A stretch of DNA of 32,064 nucleotides, taken from assembly GCA_930989765.1 (NCBI GenBank), contig CAKNNA010000020.1:1-32064 (forward strand). Reading direction: 5' to 3'. The notes below the pieces were generated by a model. That model made no database searches. It saw only the letters and a program-made list of their open reading frames with translations, and had not been told where the DNA came from. A program made the position numbers and the translations under genes. Source of the DNA: an uncultured Clostridium sp. Lineage in GTDB: Bacteria; Bacillota; Clostridia; TANB77; CAG-508. This document shows, in pieces, positions 9,945 to 19,813 of this stretch. How positions within the stretch are numbered: the first letter of the stretch is position 1; each line of letters opens with the position of its first letter.

Positions 9945-10194
9945 ATTTTGCCATATATAATATTCCAAGTGCAATAGTTAAAATTGCAAATACTATTGAT
10001 AATATTATTGTCCATCTTTTTAATTTTCCTTCTTTAGTTCTTCCTTTATTTTTTTCATAAAAATTATTTGTTGATGAACCTGTAATTGTTGAAGATAAAC
10101 CTTGGTCTTCTTTAGTTTGCATTAGTGCTAATATAATTATTGCAATTGCTACTATAAAATATATGACTATTAATATATTTCTTGCAATATCCAT
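9943..10194 (-). CDS. secG: Preprotein translocase subunit SecG
   Basis: Small membrane subunit of the SecYEG channel. The 83 residues form two hydrophobic helices (about 5-24 and 61-80) joined by a polar loop with the family pattern ALMQTKEDQGLSSTITG. ATG is preceded by TAGGAGGAAAAAC. Position directly upstream of rnr is the common Bacillota arrangement. Confidence 0.93.
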   Translation of the reverse strand: MDIARNILIVIYFIVAIAIIILALMQTKEDQGLSSTITGSSTNNFYEKNKGRTKEGKLKRWTIILSIVFAILTIALGILYMAK

Positions 10195-10238
10195 TTTTCG
10201 TTTTTCCTCCTAGCTTGTTTGTCTTTCATTTATTTGGT

Positions 10239-10267
10239 ATTTTAACATATATTTATATAAATTGCAA
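10239..10267 (-). promoter_or_regulatory. secG: Promoter of secG with overlapping inverted repeat
   Basis: TTGCAA (10267-10262) and TAAAAT (10244-10239) on the minus strand are 17 bases apart, about 45 bases before the secG start. The -35 is part of an inverted repeat ATTGCAAA/TTTGCAAT (10261-10280), which could be an operator. No regulator is identifiable. The remaining 10281-10386 shows no gene. Confidence 0.5.
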
Positions 10268-10386
10268 ATTTTTTTGCAATTTTTTTACTTAGATTTATAA
10301 GTTGTTACAATTACCGTCTTATATAAATTGCCATAGATGTACTTTTATAAAATTTATGTGATGATATGTGCTGATAAAAGAATCCT

Positions 10387-10410
10387 CTTAATGACATTAA
10401 TGTCATTAAG
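10387..10410. repeat. Perfect 24-base palindrome
   Basis: Bases 10387-10410 (half site CTTAATGACATT) are a perfect palindrome without a loop. It lies between the groEL terminator and the secG promoter. It could be a dimeric-repressor operator or part of the transcript end. Confidence 0.7.
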
Positions 10411-10440
10411 CTCATTGAGTTAAAATATATTTATATCCAC

Positions 10441-10484
10441 CAAAATAGTTAATGTAAATAAATTTATTTACATTAACTATTTTG
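10441..10484 (-). terminator. Perfect 44-base palindrome, likely groESL terminator
   Basis: Bases 10441-10484 (half site CAAAATAGTTAATGTAAATA and two more A) are a perfect 44-base palindrome beginning 31 bases past the groEL stop. As RNA it would make a 20-pair hairpin. No clean U-run follows on the minus strand, so terminator is the best guess, not certain. Confidence 0.55.
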
Positions 10485-10514
10485 CCTACTTACAAAAATT
10501 ATAATTTATTAATA

Positions 10515-12146
<1,632 letters not shown>

Positions 12147-12294
12147 TTAAAATCATTCCTTTCTTTTATTTTTTAGATAATTTTCTTAAGGGTTTTTTAC
12201 TTTTAATTAACCTTACTTTATTATTTTAATAGGTATTTACTTAATATTTTATAAGCTATTTTTTTGTTTATCTATTATTTTTACTATTATATTT

Positions 12295-12579
<285 letters not shown>

Positions 12580-12614
12580 TTATTACCTCCTTATATTTTT
12601 TATGTTTTTTATTT

Positions 12615-12671
12615 TTAGCACTCTTTTGGTTTGACTGCTAATAATTTATACCCATTTTATTCAATTGTCAA
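12615..12671 (-). promoter_or_regulatory. groESL promoter and CIRCE operator (HrcA site)
   Basis: On the minus strand TTGACA (12671-12666) is followed by TATAAA (12650-12645; TAAATT at 12648-12643 gives 17-base spacing). Directly downstream is a CIRCE element, TTAGCACTC-N9-GACTGCTAA in plus-strand reading (12615-12641), one mismatch from the consensus TTAGCACTC-N9-GAGTGCTAA. This predicts heat-shock control by HrcA, which is not in this window. Confidence 0.9.
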
Positions 12672-12865
12672 TAGTTTTTTTGAAAATTCACAAAATTTTC
12701 ACATTCTGATTTTTATTACTTACAAACTATAATCATTTAATTCTTCCTTTATTATATTCTTGCAGTATAATTTTATGAATATTTATATTTTTATAACTTT
12801 TAAACTTAAAATTAGTTATTATTTTTAAGTAAAATTTATTTTTAAACATAAAATTATATAAAAAT

Positions 12866-12890
12866 AGACCCTAAATATTTTTTAGAGTCT
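12866..12890. terminator. Weak hairpin after the unknown gene
   Basis: AGACCCTAAA and TTTAGAGTCT (12866-12875 and 12881-12890) pair with one mismatch and an A/T-rich flank. It may be a second, backup terminator behind the one at 12936-12979. Otherwise 12672-12865 holds nothing recognisable. Confidence 0.35.
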
Positions 12891-12935
12891 AGTAATATGT
12901 AAAATTTCCTTAGCATGTATTTATTAGATTATTAT

Positions 12936-12979
12936 AAAACTACTGAAAAAATATTATTTAATATCTTTTCAGTAGTTTT
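12936..12979 (-). terminator. Terminator of the pyrG operon
   Basis: AAAACTACTGAAAA (12936-12949) and TTTTCAGTAGTTTT (12966-12979) form a perfect 14-base stem, 14 bases beyond the stop of the unknown gene at 12993. Confidence 0.75.
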
Positions 12980-12992
12980 TCTAAATTTTTTG

Positions 12993-13538
12993 TTACTTTA
13001 CCTGCACAGGTGTAGTAACATTAGATATGTTGTCGCCAACTAAATTTATCATCACTGCAACACCAAAACTTTCATCTACTTTATTAAAAAAATTATCTAA
13101 AGCATTTGAAATTCTTTGAATTAAGTTTCCAGCAAAAGCCTGAAATACTCTTTTATCATATACAAATAATTCAAAGTTACATGTCATATCACATTCTCTC
13201 ATTGTTGATCCTAGGTATGTGTTTGCATATCCAAGAATAAGATTTTTGCCATATGTATCTTTTTGATTTATGTCTTCCATAACAAAAAATACTATTTCTG
13301 GCTCACATTTTTTTCTATATTCAGTAAGCATTCTTTTATATCTTTGTAATATTTTTTTGTTCCTTCCTTCTTTTTTTGGATTTACAATTTCTTCATGAAT
13401 TGTTGCTATTCGATTTAAGTCACTTTCCAATAAAGATCTGAAAATAATGGAATGTTTCTTATCTACATAGTATACTGCTTCTTCTCCTTTTTCATTTTTT
13501 ACATAGAATGTTTTTGGTATCCGTTTGTAAGTTGTCAT
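12993..13538 (-). CDS. Unknown conserved-looking protein downstream of pyrG
   Basis: A 181-residue soluble protein I do not recognise. ATG follows a very strong AGGAGG site. It lies 43 bases after pyrG and before a strong terminator, so it is probably cotranscribed with pyrG. The N-terminal third is charged (KKEGRNKKILQRYKRM). The C-terminal half has alternating hydrophobic stretches (ILGYANTYLG; FELFVYDKRVFQAFAG) that faintly recall an acyltransferase-like fold, but no motif supports that. Codon 6 is CGG (13523-13521) and has to be read as a normal arginine here: the +1 frame meets a stop within eight codons. This is the key counter-example to a strict four-base reading of CGG. Confidence 0.8.
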   Translation of the reverse strand: MTTYKRIPKTFYVKNEKGEEAVYYVDKKHSIIFRSLLESDLNRIATIHEEIVNPKKEGRNKKILQRYKRMLTEYRKKCEPEIVFFVMEDINQKDTYGKNLILGYANTYLGSTMRECDMTCNFELFVYDKRVFQAFAGNLIQRISNALDNFFNKVDESFGVAVMINLVGDNISNVTTPVQVK

Positions 13539-13581
13539 GTTTGCGACCTCCTAAATTTTAATATCTATATTTTACCATACT

Positions 13582-15198
13582 TTACATAATTTTGCAAGCT
13601 TTTCCAGCCTTTATTAATCCTACAAATAATGGTGCTGGTTCATCTGGTCTTGATTTTAATTCTGGATGAAATTGTCCTGCTATAAAATATGGGTGTATAT
13701 TTTTATCTAATTCTACTATTTCCACCAAACTCCCATCTGGTGATAATCCAGAACATATTAGACCTGCTTTTTCTAATCTTTCTTTATAGTCATTATTGTA
13801 TTCAAAACGATGTCTATGTCTTTCATCTATTTTTGTTTTATTATATACTTCTTTTGCTAAAGTTCCTTCTTTTATATTGCAAGGGTAACTACCAAGCCTC
13901 ATTGTTCCACCTTTTTTGTAAATCTTTTTTTGCTCTTCCATTATATGTATTACTTGATTTTTTGTATTTTTGTCAAATTCTTCTGAGTTTGCATCTTTTA
14001 TACCTAATACATTTCTTGCATATTCTACAACTGACATTTGCATTCCAAGACATATACCTAAAAATGGAATTTTATTTTCTCTTACATATTTTATTGTTTC
14101 TATCATTCCTTCTATTCCTCTGTCTCCAAATCCTCCTGGAACTATAACTGCTTGTTTTCCTTTTAGTTTTTCTGCAACTGTTTTGCTATTTATCGTTTCT
14201 GAATCTATTAGTTCTATATCTACATTTACATCATTTGCAAATCCTGCATGATGAATACTTTCTATTACTGACAAATATGAATCTTCAAGTTTTGTGTATT
14301 TTCCAACAATTGCTAGCTTTACTTTATTTTCTTTATCTATACTTCTTATATGATCTATCATTTCTTGCCATTTAGAGTTATCTGGTATATAGTTATCTAG
14401 TTTTAAATGATTACATATTTCTCGAGCTAAACCTTCTTTTTCTAGCATTAATGGCACAGCATATAAGCAATCTGCTGTCATATTTTGTATTACTCCTGTT
14501 TTTCTTACATTACAAAATAAAGATAGTTTTTCTCTAATATTTTCTGGTATTTCTTGTTCTGTTCTACATACTAATATATTTGGTTTTATTCCCAAACTCT
14601 GAAGTTCTTTTACTGAATGTTGAGTTGGTTTTGATTTTATTTCGTTTGAACCAAATATATATGGAAGTAATGTTACATGCACATATACTACATCTTCTGG
14701 ATTTTTTTCTAAGCCTACTTGTCTTATAGCTTCTATTATTGACAAGCCTTCTATATCACCTACTGTTCCTCCTATTTCTGTAATTACTATATCTATATCT
14801 GTATTTTCAAATTTATAAATTCTATCTTTAATTTCGTTAGTTACATGTGGTATTACTTGTACTGTTTTTCCTAAATAGTCTCCTCTTCTTTCTTTTTCTA
14901 TTACACTTGAATATATTCCTCCCATAGATACACTTGAATCTTTTGTTAGGTTTTCATTTATAAATCTTTCATAATGCCCTAAATCTAAATCTGTTTCTGC
15001 TCCGTCATCTGTCACAAATACTTCTCCATGTTCATATGGGTTCATTGTTCCTGGGTCTACATTTATATATGGATCAAATTTTTGGATTGTTACTTTATAA
15101 CCTCTATTTTTAAGTAACCTTCCTATTGATGCTGCTGTTATCCCCTTTCCTAGTCCTGATACTACTCCTCCTGTTACAAATACATACTTTGTATTCAA
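13582..15198 (-). CDS. pyrG: CTP synthase
   Basis: Makes CTP from UTP, ATP and glutamine. The 538 residues contain the N-terminal synthase domain ([24 protein letters not shown] with P-loop; [38 protein letters not shown]) and the C-terminal glutamine amidotransferase domain with nucleophile Cys383 in FLGICLGMQ and the HPE triad part in GQFHPEL. Start is TTG (15198) behind AAAGGAG. It is transcribed from a promoter that is followed at once by a terminator-like hairpin, suggesting attenuation. Confidence 0.97.
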   Translation of the reverse strand: MNTKYVFVTGGVVSGLGKGITAASIGRLLKNRGYKVTIQKFDPYINVDPGTMNPYEHGEVFVTDDGAETDLDLGHYERFINENLTKDSSVSMGGIYSSVIEKERRGDYLGKTVQVIPHVTNEIKDRIYKFENTDIDIVITEIGGTVGDIEGLSIIEAIRQVGLEKNPEDVVYVHVTLLPYIFGSNEIKSKPTQHSVKELQSLGIKPNILVCRTEQEIPENIREKLSLFCNVRKTGVIQNMTADCLYAVPLMLEKEGLAREICNHLKLDNYIPDNSKWQEMIDHIRSIDKENKVKLAIVGKYTKLEDSYLSVIESIHHAGFANDVNVDIELIDSETINSKTVAEKLKGKQAVIVPGGFGDRGIEGMIETIKYVRENKIPFLGICLGMQMSVVEYARNVLGIKDANSEEFDKNTKNQVIHIMEEQKKIYKKGGTMRLGSYPCNIKEGTLAKEVYNKTKIDERHRHRFEYNNDYKERLEKAGLICSGLSPDGSLVEIVELDKNIHPYFIAGQFHPELKSRPDEPAPLFVGLIKAGKACKIM

Positions 15199-15264
15199 TT
15201 TTTTCTCCTTTCTGGATTTTTCTGTTTCATTTTTTAAACTTAATAATAATTTAAATTAAAAAAA

Positions 15265-15301
15265 GATTAAAAAATCCCCTTTTATTGGTTTTTTTTTAAT
15301 C
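15265..15301 (-). terminator. Leader terminator/attenuator upstream of pyrG
   Basis: On the minus strand GATTAAAAAAAAACC (15301-15287) pairs with GGGGATTTTTTAATC (15279-15265), and seven T follow (15264-15258). It ends 60 bases before the pyrG start. It would end the cyclophilin transcript, but a good promoter lies just upstream of it, so it is also the leader of pyrG. Confidence 0.7.
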
Positions 15302-15311
15302 TACATTAAAT

Positions 15312-15340
15312 ATTTTACCATATAATATATAGTTTTTCAA
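15312..15340 (-). promoter_or_regulatory. pyrG: Probable pyrG promoter
   Basis: TTGAAA (15340-15335) and TAAAAT (15317-15312) on the minus strand are 17 bases apart. Initiation is expected near 15306-15304, so the RNA would enter the hairpin at 15301 almost immediately. Confidence 0.5.
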
Positions 15341-15359
15341 GTATTATTTAATTTTTGTA

Positions 15360-16136
15360 TTAATTCGTTCCGCCTGCATATTGACTATAAAACCAACTAC
15401 TTATATCAAATGGCTCTAACATTTCTGGTAATCCATAATCTACACCATATGTTTCCACACTAATTGATGTAATTTTTATTTCATTAACAGGTGTACTTTC
15501 TTCAGTATTTCCTGTTTCTTCTGAATTATCTGGAACTTTTACTTCTACATTTTCTATATTATGTACTACATCCATTCCCTCTATTACTTTTCCAAATGCT
15601 GTATAATTTCCATTTAGGCTAGTATTTTCTTTAGTCATTATAAAAAATTGTGAGTTTCCTGAATTATATGACTCGTCTGCAAGTGCTGATGAGTATTGGC
15701 TATAGTCTGACCTTGCTAGACCTACTACTCCTTCTTCAAATTTGACTGTATTATTTACTTTGTTTGCTATAAATTCACCTTTTATTGTGTATTCTTCTTC
15801 TGCCTCTCCATCTTTTAAGTCACTTTTATATGCTCCTGTTTGACCTGTTCCGTCTCTACTTCCACCTTGTATCATAAAATCTTTTACTACTCTGTGAAAT
15901 GTTTTTCCATTATAAAAACCACGATTAGCAAGTGTTATAAAATTTGCTACAGTTTCTGGTGCTTGGTCTGGGTATAATTCCATTTTAACTGTTCCATAAC
16001 CTTCTACTTCCATTGTTGCTACTGGATTTTGTACTTTCATAGTTATTTTTCTGTAATATCCATATCCTACAACTCCTATTAATACTACAACTAAAATTAA
16101 TGCTATTAACCATATTATTTTTTTTCCTATTTTCAT
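15360..16136 (-). CDS. Membrane-anchored cyclophilin-type peptidyl-prolyl isomerase
   Basis: Catalyses cis-trans isomerisation of X-Pro bonds, here outside the membrane. ATG at 16136 is chosen because GGAGG lies just before it; the in-frame ATG four codons upstream overlaps that site. The 258 residues have a basic N terminus and one transmembrane helix (about 6-24), then the cyclophilin core: MELYPDQAPETVANFITLANRGFYNGKTFHRVVKDFMIQGG with the catalytic FHR, then SQFFIMT and AFGKVIEGMDVV. An acidic linker (SEETGNTEEST) near residue 205 splits the last strand, and a tail of about 40 residues follows. There is no lipobox cysteine, so it is an integral anchor rather than a lipoprotein. Confidence 0.92.
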   Translation of the reverse strand: MKIGKKIIWLIALILVVVLIGVVGYGYYRKITMKVQNPVATMEVEGYGTVKMELYPDQAPETVANFITLANRGFYNGKTFHRVVKDFMIQGGSRDGTGQTGAYKSDLKDGEAEEEYTIKGEFIANKVNNTVKFEEGVVGLARSDYSQYSSALADESYNSGNSQFFIMTKENTSLNGNYTAFGKVIEGMDVVHNIENVEVKVPDNSEETGNTEESTPVNEIKITSISVETYGVDYGLPEMLEPFDISSWFYSQYAGGTN

Positions 16137-16223
16137 AAAATCCTCCATTCTTAGTTTTCATTAGTATACTTTACTAAAAAACTATCTTTTTTTAATTTTT
16201 TCTTTTACTTATAATTTTAAATG

Positions 16224-17306
16224 TTAAACTAGTACATTATCAAATACAAATTGCTCTTGCATTCTTTTTAGTGATTGCTTAATTGCTCTTGCCCTTACTT
16301 CTCCTATTCCGTCTACTTCATCTAAACTTTCAATATCTGCTGCTAATATGTGTTGGAATGATTTAAATGAAGACACTAGATTTTCTACAATATTACTTGG
16401 CATCCTTGGAATTTTATTTATTATTCTATACCCTCTAGTATATACACCAACTTCATCATAATTGTCAAATGTATCATAACCTAATAATTTTGCAATATTA
16501 TTTTCTTTTGTTAAATCTTCATATGACAATTCAGATAGTTCATCATATACAATTTCTGGAGTCCTTTTCTTTTTACTTTTTACCATATAGTCTTTTATTA
16601 TTAGTAATTCTTCTTTTTCTATTCCACCTACTAATTCTTCTAGTTGCATTTTTACAAGTCTTCCATCACTTCCGAGCTCATATATTTGGGATTGTATTTC
16701 ATCTACTATTCTCATTACCATTTCTGCTCTTTGTATTGCTACTATTACATTTTCTAGTGTTACTATATCATTAAATTCATATTCATTCAAGATATTTAAT
16801 TTATTATCAAATACTTTTTTATATTTTTCTAAGGTTTGGACTCCTTGGTTTGCTTTGTTTAGCACTACATCTGTATCTTCTAGTATGTATCTATCATTTC
16901 CTTTAAATACTGTTATTATATTTCTTCTTTGAGATATACTAATTACTAGTTCCCCTGTTTGTTTTGCTGTTCTTTCTGCTGTTCTATGCCTTGTTCCTGT
17001 TTCTTTGGTTTCTATATCTCTTGATGGAATTAATTGTGCATTTGCAAACAATATCTTTTTTAAATCTCCACTTAATACTATTGCTCCATCCATTTTAGCA
17101 AGCTCATATAATTTAGATGATGTATAATCTTCGTTTATTGAAAAACCACCATCTACAACTTCTTTTATTATTTCACTATTATCTGTTATTAAAAGCAGTG
17201 CTCCTGTTTTTGCTCTTAGTATATTTTCAAGTCCCTCTCTTATTTCTGTTCCTGGAGCTATCAGCTTTAATATTTCTGTGATACTATTTTCATCTTTCTT
17301 TCTCAA
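16224..17306 (-). CDS. disA: DNA integrity scanning protein DisA, diadenylate cyclase
   Basis: Makes c-di-AMP from two ATP and scans DNA for branched lesions. TTG at 17306 is chosen because GGAGGAG lies right before it; a further in-frame TTG at 17324 lies upstream of that site. The resulting 360 residues equal the Bacillus DisA length. The N-terminal DAC domain has MDGAIVLSG (DGA) and GTRHRTAERTA (RHR), both needed for cyclase activity; a helical linker follows, and the C terminus is a helix-hairpin-helix DNA-binding domain (LDEVDGIGEVRARAI). It lies 104 bases after radA, the conserved partner. Confidence 0.96.
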   Translation of the reverse strand: MRKKDENSITEILKLIAPGTEIREGLENILRAKTGALLLITDNSEIIKEVVDGGFSINEDYTSSKLYELAKMDGAIVLSGDLKKILFANAQLIPSRDIETKETGTRHRTAERTAKQTGELVISISQRRNIITVFKGNDRYILEDTDVVLNKANQGVQTLEKYKKVFDNKLNILNEYEFNDIVTLENVIVAIQRAEMVMRIVDEIQSQIYELGSDGRLVKMQLEELVGGIEKEELLIIKDYMVKSKKKRTPEIVYDELSELSYEDLTKENNIAKLLGYDTFDNYDEVGVYTRGYRIINKIPRMPSNIVENLVSSFKSFQHILAADIESLDEVDGIGEVRARAIKQSLKRMQEQFVFDNVLV

Positions 17307-17410
17307 ATAGACTCCTCCAATCAAGGTAATTTAAACTTTTTATTTTTTTATACAAAAGAAAAAATTACTATTTAAGACTTATATGTTCTAATCTTGCTCT
17401 TTTATTGCTT

Positions 17411-18769
17411 TTATTTTAAACCTAATTTTTTCATTGCTTCATTTACATTCTTGACTCCTATTATATCTAATTTAAATTTATCTTTCAATAGTTTTTTATT
17501 ACTTTCTGGAATTATACAAGTTTTAAATCCTAATTTTTCTGATTCTTTTAGTCTTTTTTCTATAAGGTTTACTCTTCTAACTTCACCTGTTAGACCAACT
17601 TCACCAATTATTACTACATCTTTTGGAATTGGAATATTTTTAAAACTTGAGGCTGTAACTAAAATCATTCCTAAATCTACTGATGGCTCATTTAATCTTA
17701 GTCCTCCAACTACATTTAAATAAACATCTTGATTTCCAAGCATTAAACCTGCTCTTTTTTCCATAACAGCAATCAAAATTGCAAGTCTATTAAAATCTAC
17801 TCCATTTGCTGTTCTTTTTGGAAAACCAAATACACTTTGTGTAGTTAATGCTTGAAGCTCTACAAGTATTGGTCTTGTTCCTTCCATACAGGCAACTATT
17901 AAAGAGCCTGCTGGATTATCTTCTCTTTCAGATATTAATATGTCAGATGGATTCAAAATTTCTGTCATTCCTTCTTCTTTCATTTCAAACATTCCTATTT
18001 CATTTGTTGAGCCAAACCTATTTTTTACGCCTCTTAATATTCTATATGAAAAATATCTCTCTCCTTCTAGATATAAAACTGTATCTACCATATGTTCTAA
18101 TACTCTTGGCCCTGCTATATTGCCTTCTTTTGTAACATGACCAATAATAATTGTTGTAATTTCTCTTTGTTTACATACTCTCATAACTTGAGATGTTATT
18201 TCTCTTACTTGGCTAACACTTCCGGCAGCAGCAGTTATCTCTTCTGAATACATTGTTTGAATTGAATCAATTATTACAAGTTTTGGATTCAAATCAATAA
18301 TTGCTTGATTTACAATATCTATATCAGTCTCACCTAAAAATAATATATCATCATTTTTTATACCTAACCTATCTGCCCTCATTTTAATTTGTTCTGCCGA
18401 CTCTTCCCCTGATACATATAAAACTTTGCCTTCTCCTTTTACTTTATCACAAATTTGCAAAATTAAAGTAGACTTACCAATACCCGGCTCACCACCAAGC
18501 AATATCAGTGAGCCTTTTACTAAGCCCCCACCTAAAACTCTATCAAGTTCCTCAAAACCTGTAGAAGTTCTTATAGTCTCTTTAGCTTCATATGTACTAA
18601 GCTTTTGAGGTACATTTCTTTTCTTATCACTAGATATTTGACTCTTGCTCTCAACTATCTTTTGCTCAAAAAAAGTATTCCAACTATTACAAGCAGGACA
18701 TTTTCCAAGCCATTTTGCAGATTCATATCCACATTCATTACATACAAAAATTGTTTTATTCTTTGCCAT
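17411..18769 (-). CDS. radA: DNA repair protein RadA (Sms)
   Basis: RecA-like ATPase that promotes branch migration and D-loop processing in recombination. The 452 residues have a four-cysteine zinc finger (C10, C13, C24, C27), Walker A GGEPGIGKST (92-101), the RadA signature KNRFGSTNE (249-257), and a C-terminal Lon-protease-like domain. Start ATG with AAGGAG upstream. The region upstream, where a promoter would be expected, is now occupied by the REP/RAYT unit. Confidence 0.97.
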   Translation of the reverse strand: MAKNKTIFVCNECGYESAKWLGKCPACNSWNTFFEQKIVESKSQISSDKKRNVPQKLSTYEAKETIRTSTGFEELDRVLGGGLVKGSLILLGGEPGIGKSTLILQICDKVKGEGKVLYVSGEESAEQIKMRADRLGIKNDDILFLGETDIDIVNQAIIDLNPKLVIIDSIQTMYSEEITAAAGSVSQVREITSQVMRVCKQREITTIIIGHVTKEGNIAGPRVLEHMVDTVLYLEGERYFSYRILRGVKNRFGSTNEIGMFEMKEEGMTEILNPSDILISEREDNPAGSLIVACMEGTRPILVELQALTTQSVFGFPKRTANGVDFNRLAILIAVMEKRAGLMLGNQDVYLNVVGGLRLNEPSVDLGMILVTASSFKNIPIPKDVVIIGEVGLTGEVRRVNLIEKRLKESEKLGFKTCIIPESNKKLLKDKFKLDIIGVKNVNEAMKKLGLK

Positions 18770-18801
18770 TTTATCTCCTTTTTATCCTTCTATCCTTTTG
18801 G

Positions 18802-18886
18802 GTGTCCTTTTGTGGACAGTTATGTTTTGGACATTTTGTCATTTTTTTCCATTTTGTCCTTTTGGTGACTGTCCCCAAAAGGACAC
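18802..18886. repeat. REP/BIME-like unit 4, at the 3' end of the RAYT gene
   Basis: Outer arms 18802-18820 and 18868-18886 match at 18 of 19 positions. The inner hairpin is GTCCTTTTGG/CCAAAAGGAC (18856-18865, 18875-18884) around TGACTGTCC. Compared with the ATTTGG stems of the other units, both strands have changed together. The unit includes the stop codon and last codons of the RAYT gene. Confidence 0.9.
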
Positions 18887-19513
18887 TTGTTTTATGTATT
18901 GTGTTAGTTCTTCATCGCTTATTTTATTATTCATTTCAAATTCTATTTCTTCTATTCCGTAATCTATATTTCTACTATTAAATTTATGAAAATTTATAAA
19001 TTGCTCTATAGCTTGATTTTTATCTTTTGAAAATAATTCCAGTAATACTTTTATATTAACAAAGTCACTTATATATTTTATGTAGTCATTATAGCTACTC
19101 CAATTATATTTATGCATACTTTCTATATTAGCCTTTTCTGGATTTTTATGTATATATCTGCAAAGTTGCTTGAAGTAACCTTCGTCTTGCACCATTTTAC
19201 TTAAATATCTTCCTTGGAATAAATGCCCTGTTTGATTATATACTTTATTAAAATATTTAGCATAACTCAAATTAATTTTTTTCATAATTTGAGAAATTTG
19301 TGAATCTGAATCTTTGATTATTAGATGTACATGATTATCCATTAGACAATATGCATATATTTCAAATTGAAATTTTTGTTTTGTTCGCTTTAATATTTTT
19401 AAATACTGCTTTTTATCCTCATTACTAATAAAAATATATGATTTATTATTTCCTCTAGTCATTATATGATATACATTATTATAGAAATTATATTGTCGTG
19501 GTTTTCTTGGAAT
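18839..19513 (-). CDS. REP-associated tyrosine transposase (RAYT, Y1_Tnp family)
   Basis: IS200/IS605-like HUH nuclease of the TnpA-REP type, which nicks and joins single-stranded REP hairpins. Visible are MTRGNNKSYIF, the HUH motif DNHVHLII, GHLFQGRY and the catalytic tyrosine in CRYIHKNPEKA. From the first ATG (19462) the protein has 207 residues. The frame however continues upstream through NNVYHI and PRKPRQYNFY, the normal family N terminus, to ATT at 19511-19513, six bases from GGGTGAG; the family usually has M-P-R here. Thus either ATT is used as a rare start, or the start codon was lost and a shortened protein is made from 19462, which has no clear ribosome site. The last 15 residues (VSFWGQSPKGQNGKK) are read from the REP repeat. 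Confidence 0.85.
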   Translation of the reverse strand: MPRKPRQYNFYNNVYHIMTRGNNKSYIFISNEDKKQYLKILKRTKQKFQFEIYAYCLMDNHVHLIIKDSDSQISQIMKKINLSYAKYFNKVYNQTGHLFQGRYLSKMVQDEGYFKQLCRYIHKNPEKANIESMHKYNWSSYNDYIKYISDFVNIKVLLELFSKDKNQAIEQFINFHKFNSRNIDYGIEEIEFEMNNKISDEELTQYIKQVSFWGQSPKGQNGKK

Positions 19514-19579
19514 ACTTGCTCACCCTTTCTTTATAGTTTTATTTTTCCCCATATAAATATAATTTCATCCATATTAAAG

Positions 19580-19614
19580 AAGTATAGCATAAACTTATAA
19601 AGTTTGCTATACTT
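19580..19614 (-). terminator. Hairpin in the RAYT leader
   Basis: AAGTATAGC (19580-19588) and GCTATACTT (19606-19614) pair, extended by AAACT/AGTTT with a two-base bulge. It lies between the RAYT promoter and gene. Its stem nearly repeats that of the hairpin at 19719-19750. It may attenuate RAYT expression; the U-run is poor (TCTTTAAT). Confidence 0.4.
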
Positions 19615-19634
19615 TTTACATAATTTTCATATTT

Positions 19635-19663
19635 TATATATTTAGTATTTATTTTAATGTCAA
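19635..19663 (-). promoter_or_regulatory. Putative promoter of the RAYT gene
   Basis: TTGACA (19663-19658) and TATATA (19640-19635) on the minus strand are 17 bases apart, with a transcription start expected about 115 bases before the ribosome site. Confidence 0.45.
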
Positions 19664-19718
19664 GTTATCAATGCTCTTATTACTAACTGAATGATATTGT
19701 CTCCTAAACATAGATAAA

Positions 19719-19750
19719 AAGTATAGTCTTTTCAATTCTTAACTATACTT
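19719..19750 (-). terminator. Probable terminator of the 121-residue gene
   Basis: AAGTATAGT (19719-19727) and ACTATACTT (19742-19750); on the minus strand TTTATC follows. It is 107 bases past the stop at 19857, beyond the REP copy. Confidence 0.55.
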
Positions 19751-19813
19751 CTTTTCTTTTGTAATATTATTATATCATTTAATGTTTATATTTAAGCACT
19801 TGTAAGTTTTTAC

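Noticed and set aside
9758..10015. 85-codon minus-strand frame over the secG end and REP unit 3
   Set aside because: It is secG out of frame plus translated repeat sequence (PFGCPFGD), without a start signal.
15265..15301. Classic Bacillus-type pyrG attenuator with a GGGC start
   Set aside because: No GGGC near the predicted start; only the general promoter-terminator layout is shared, so it is reported as a possible variant.
18645..18981. Overlapping plus-strand frames around the radA start and REP unit 4
   Set aside because: They read repeat sequence and the antisense of radA and the RAYT; Ser/Phe/Leu-rich shadows.
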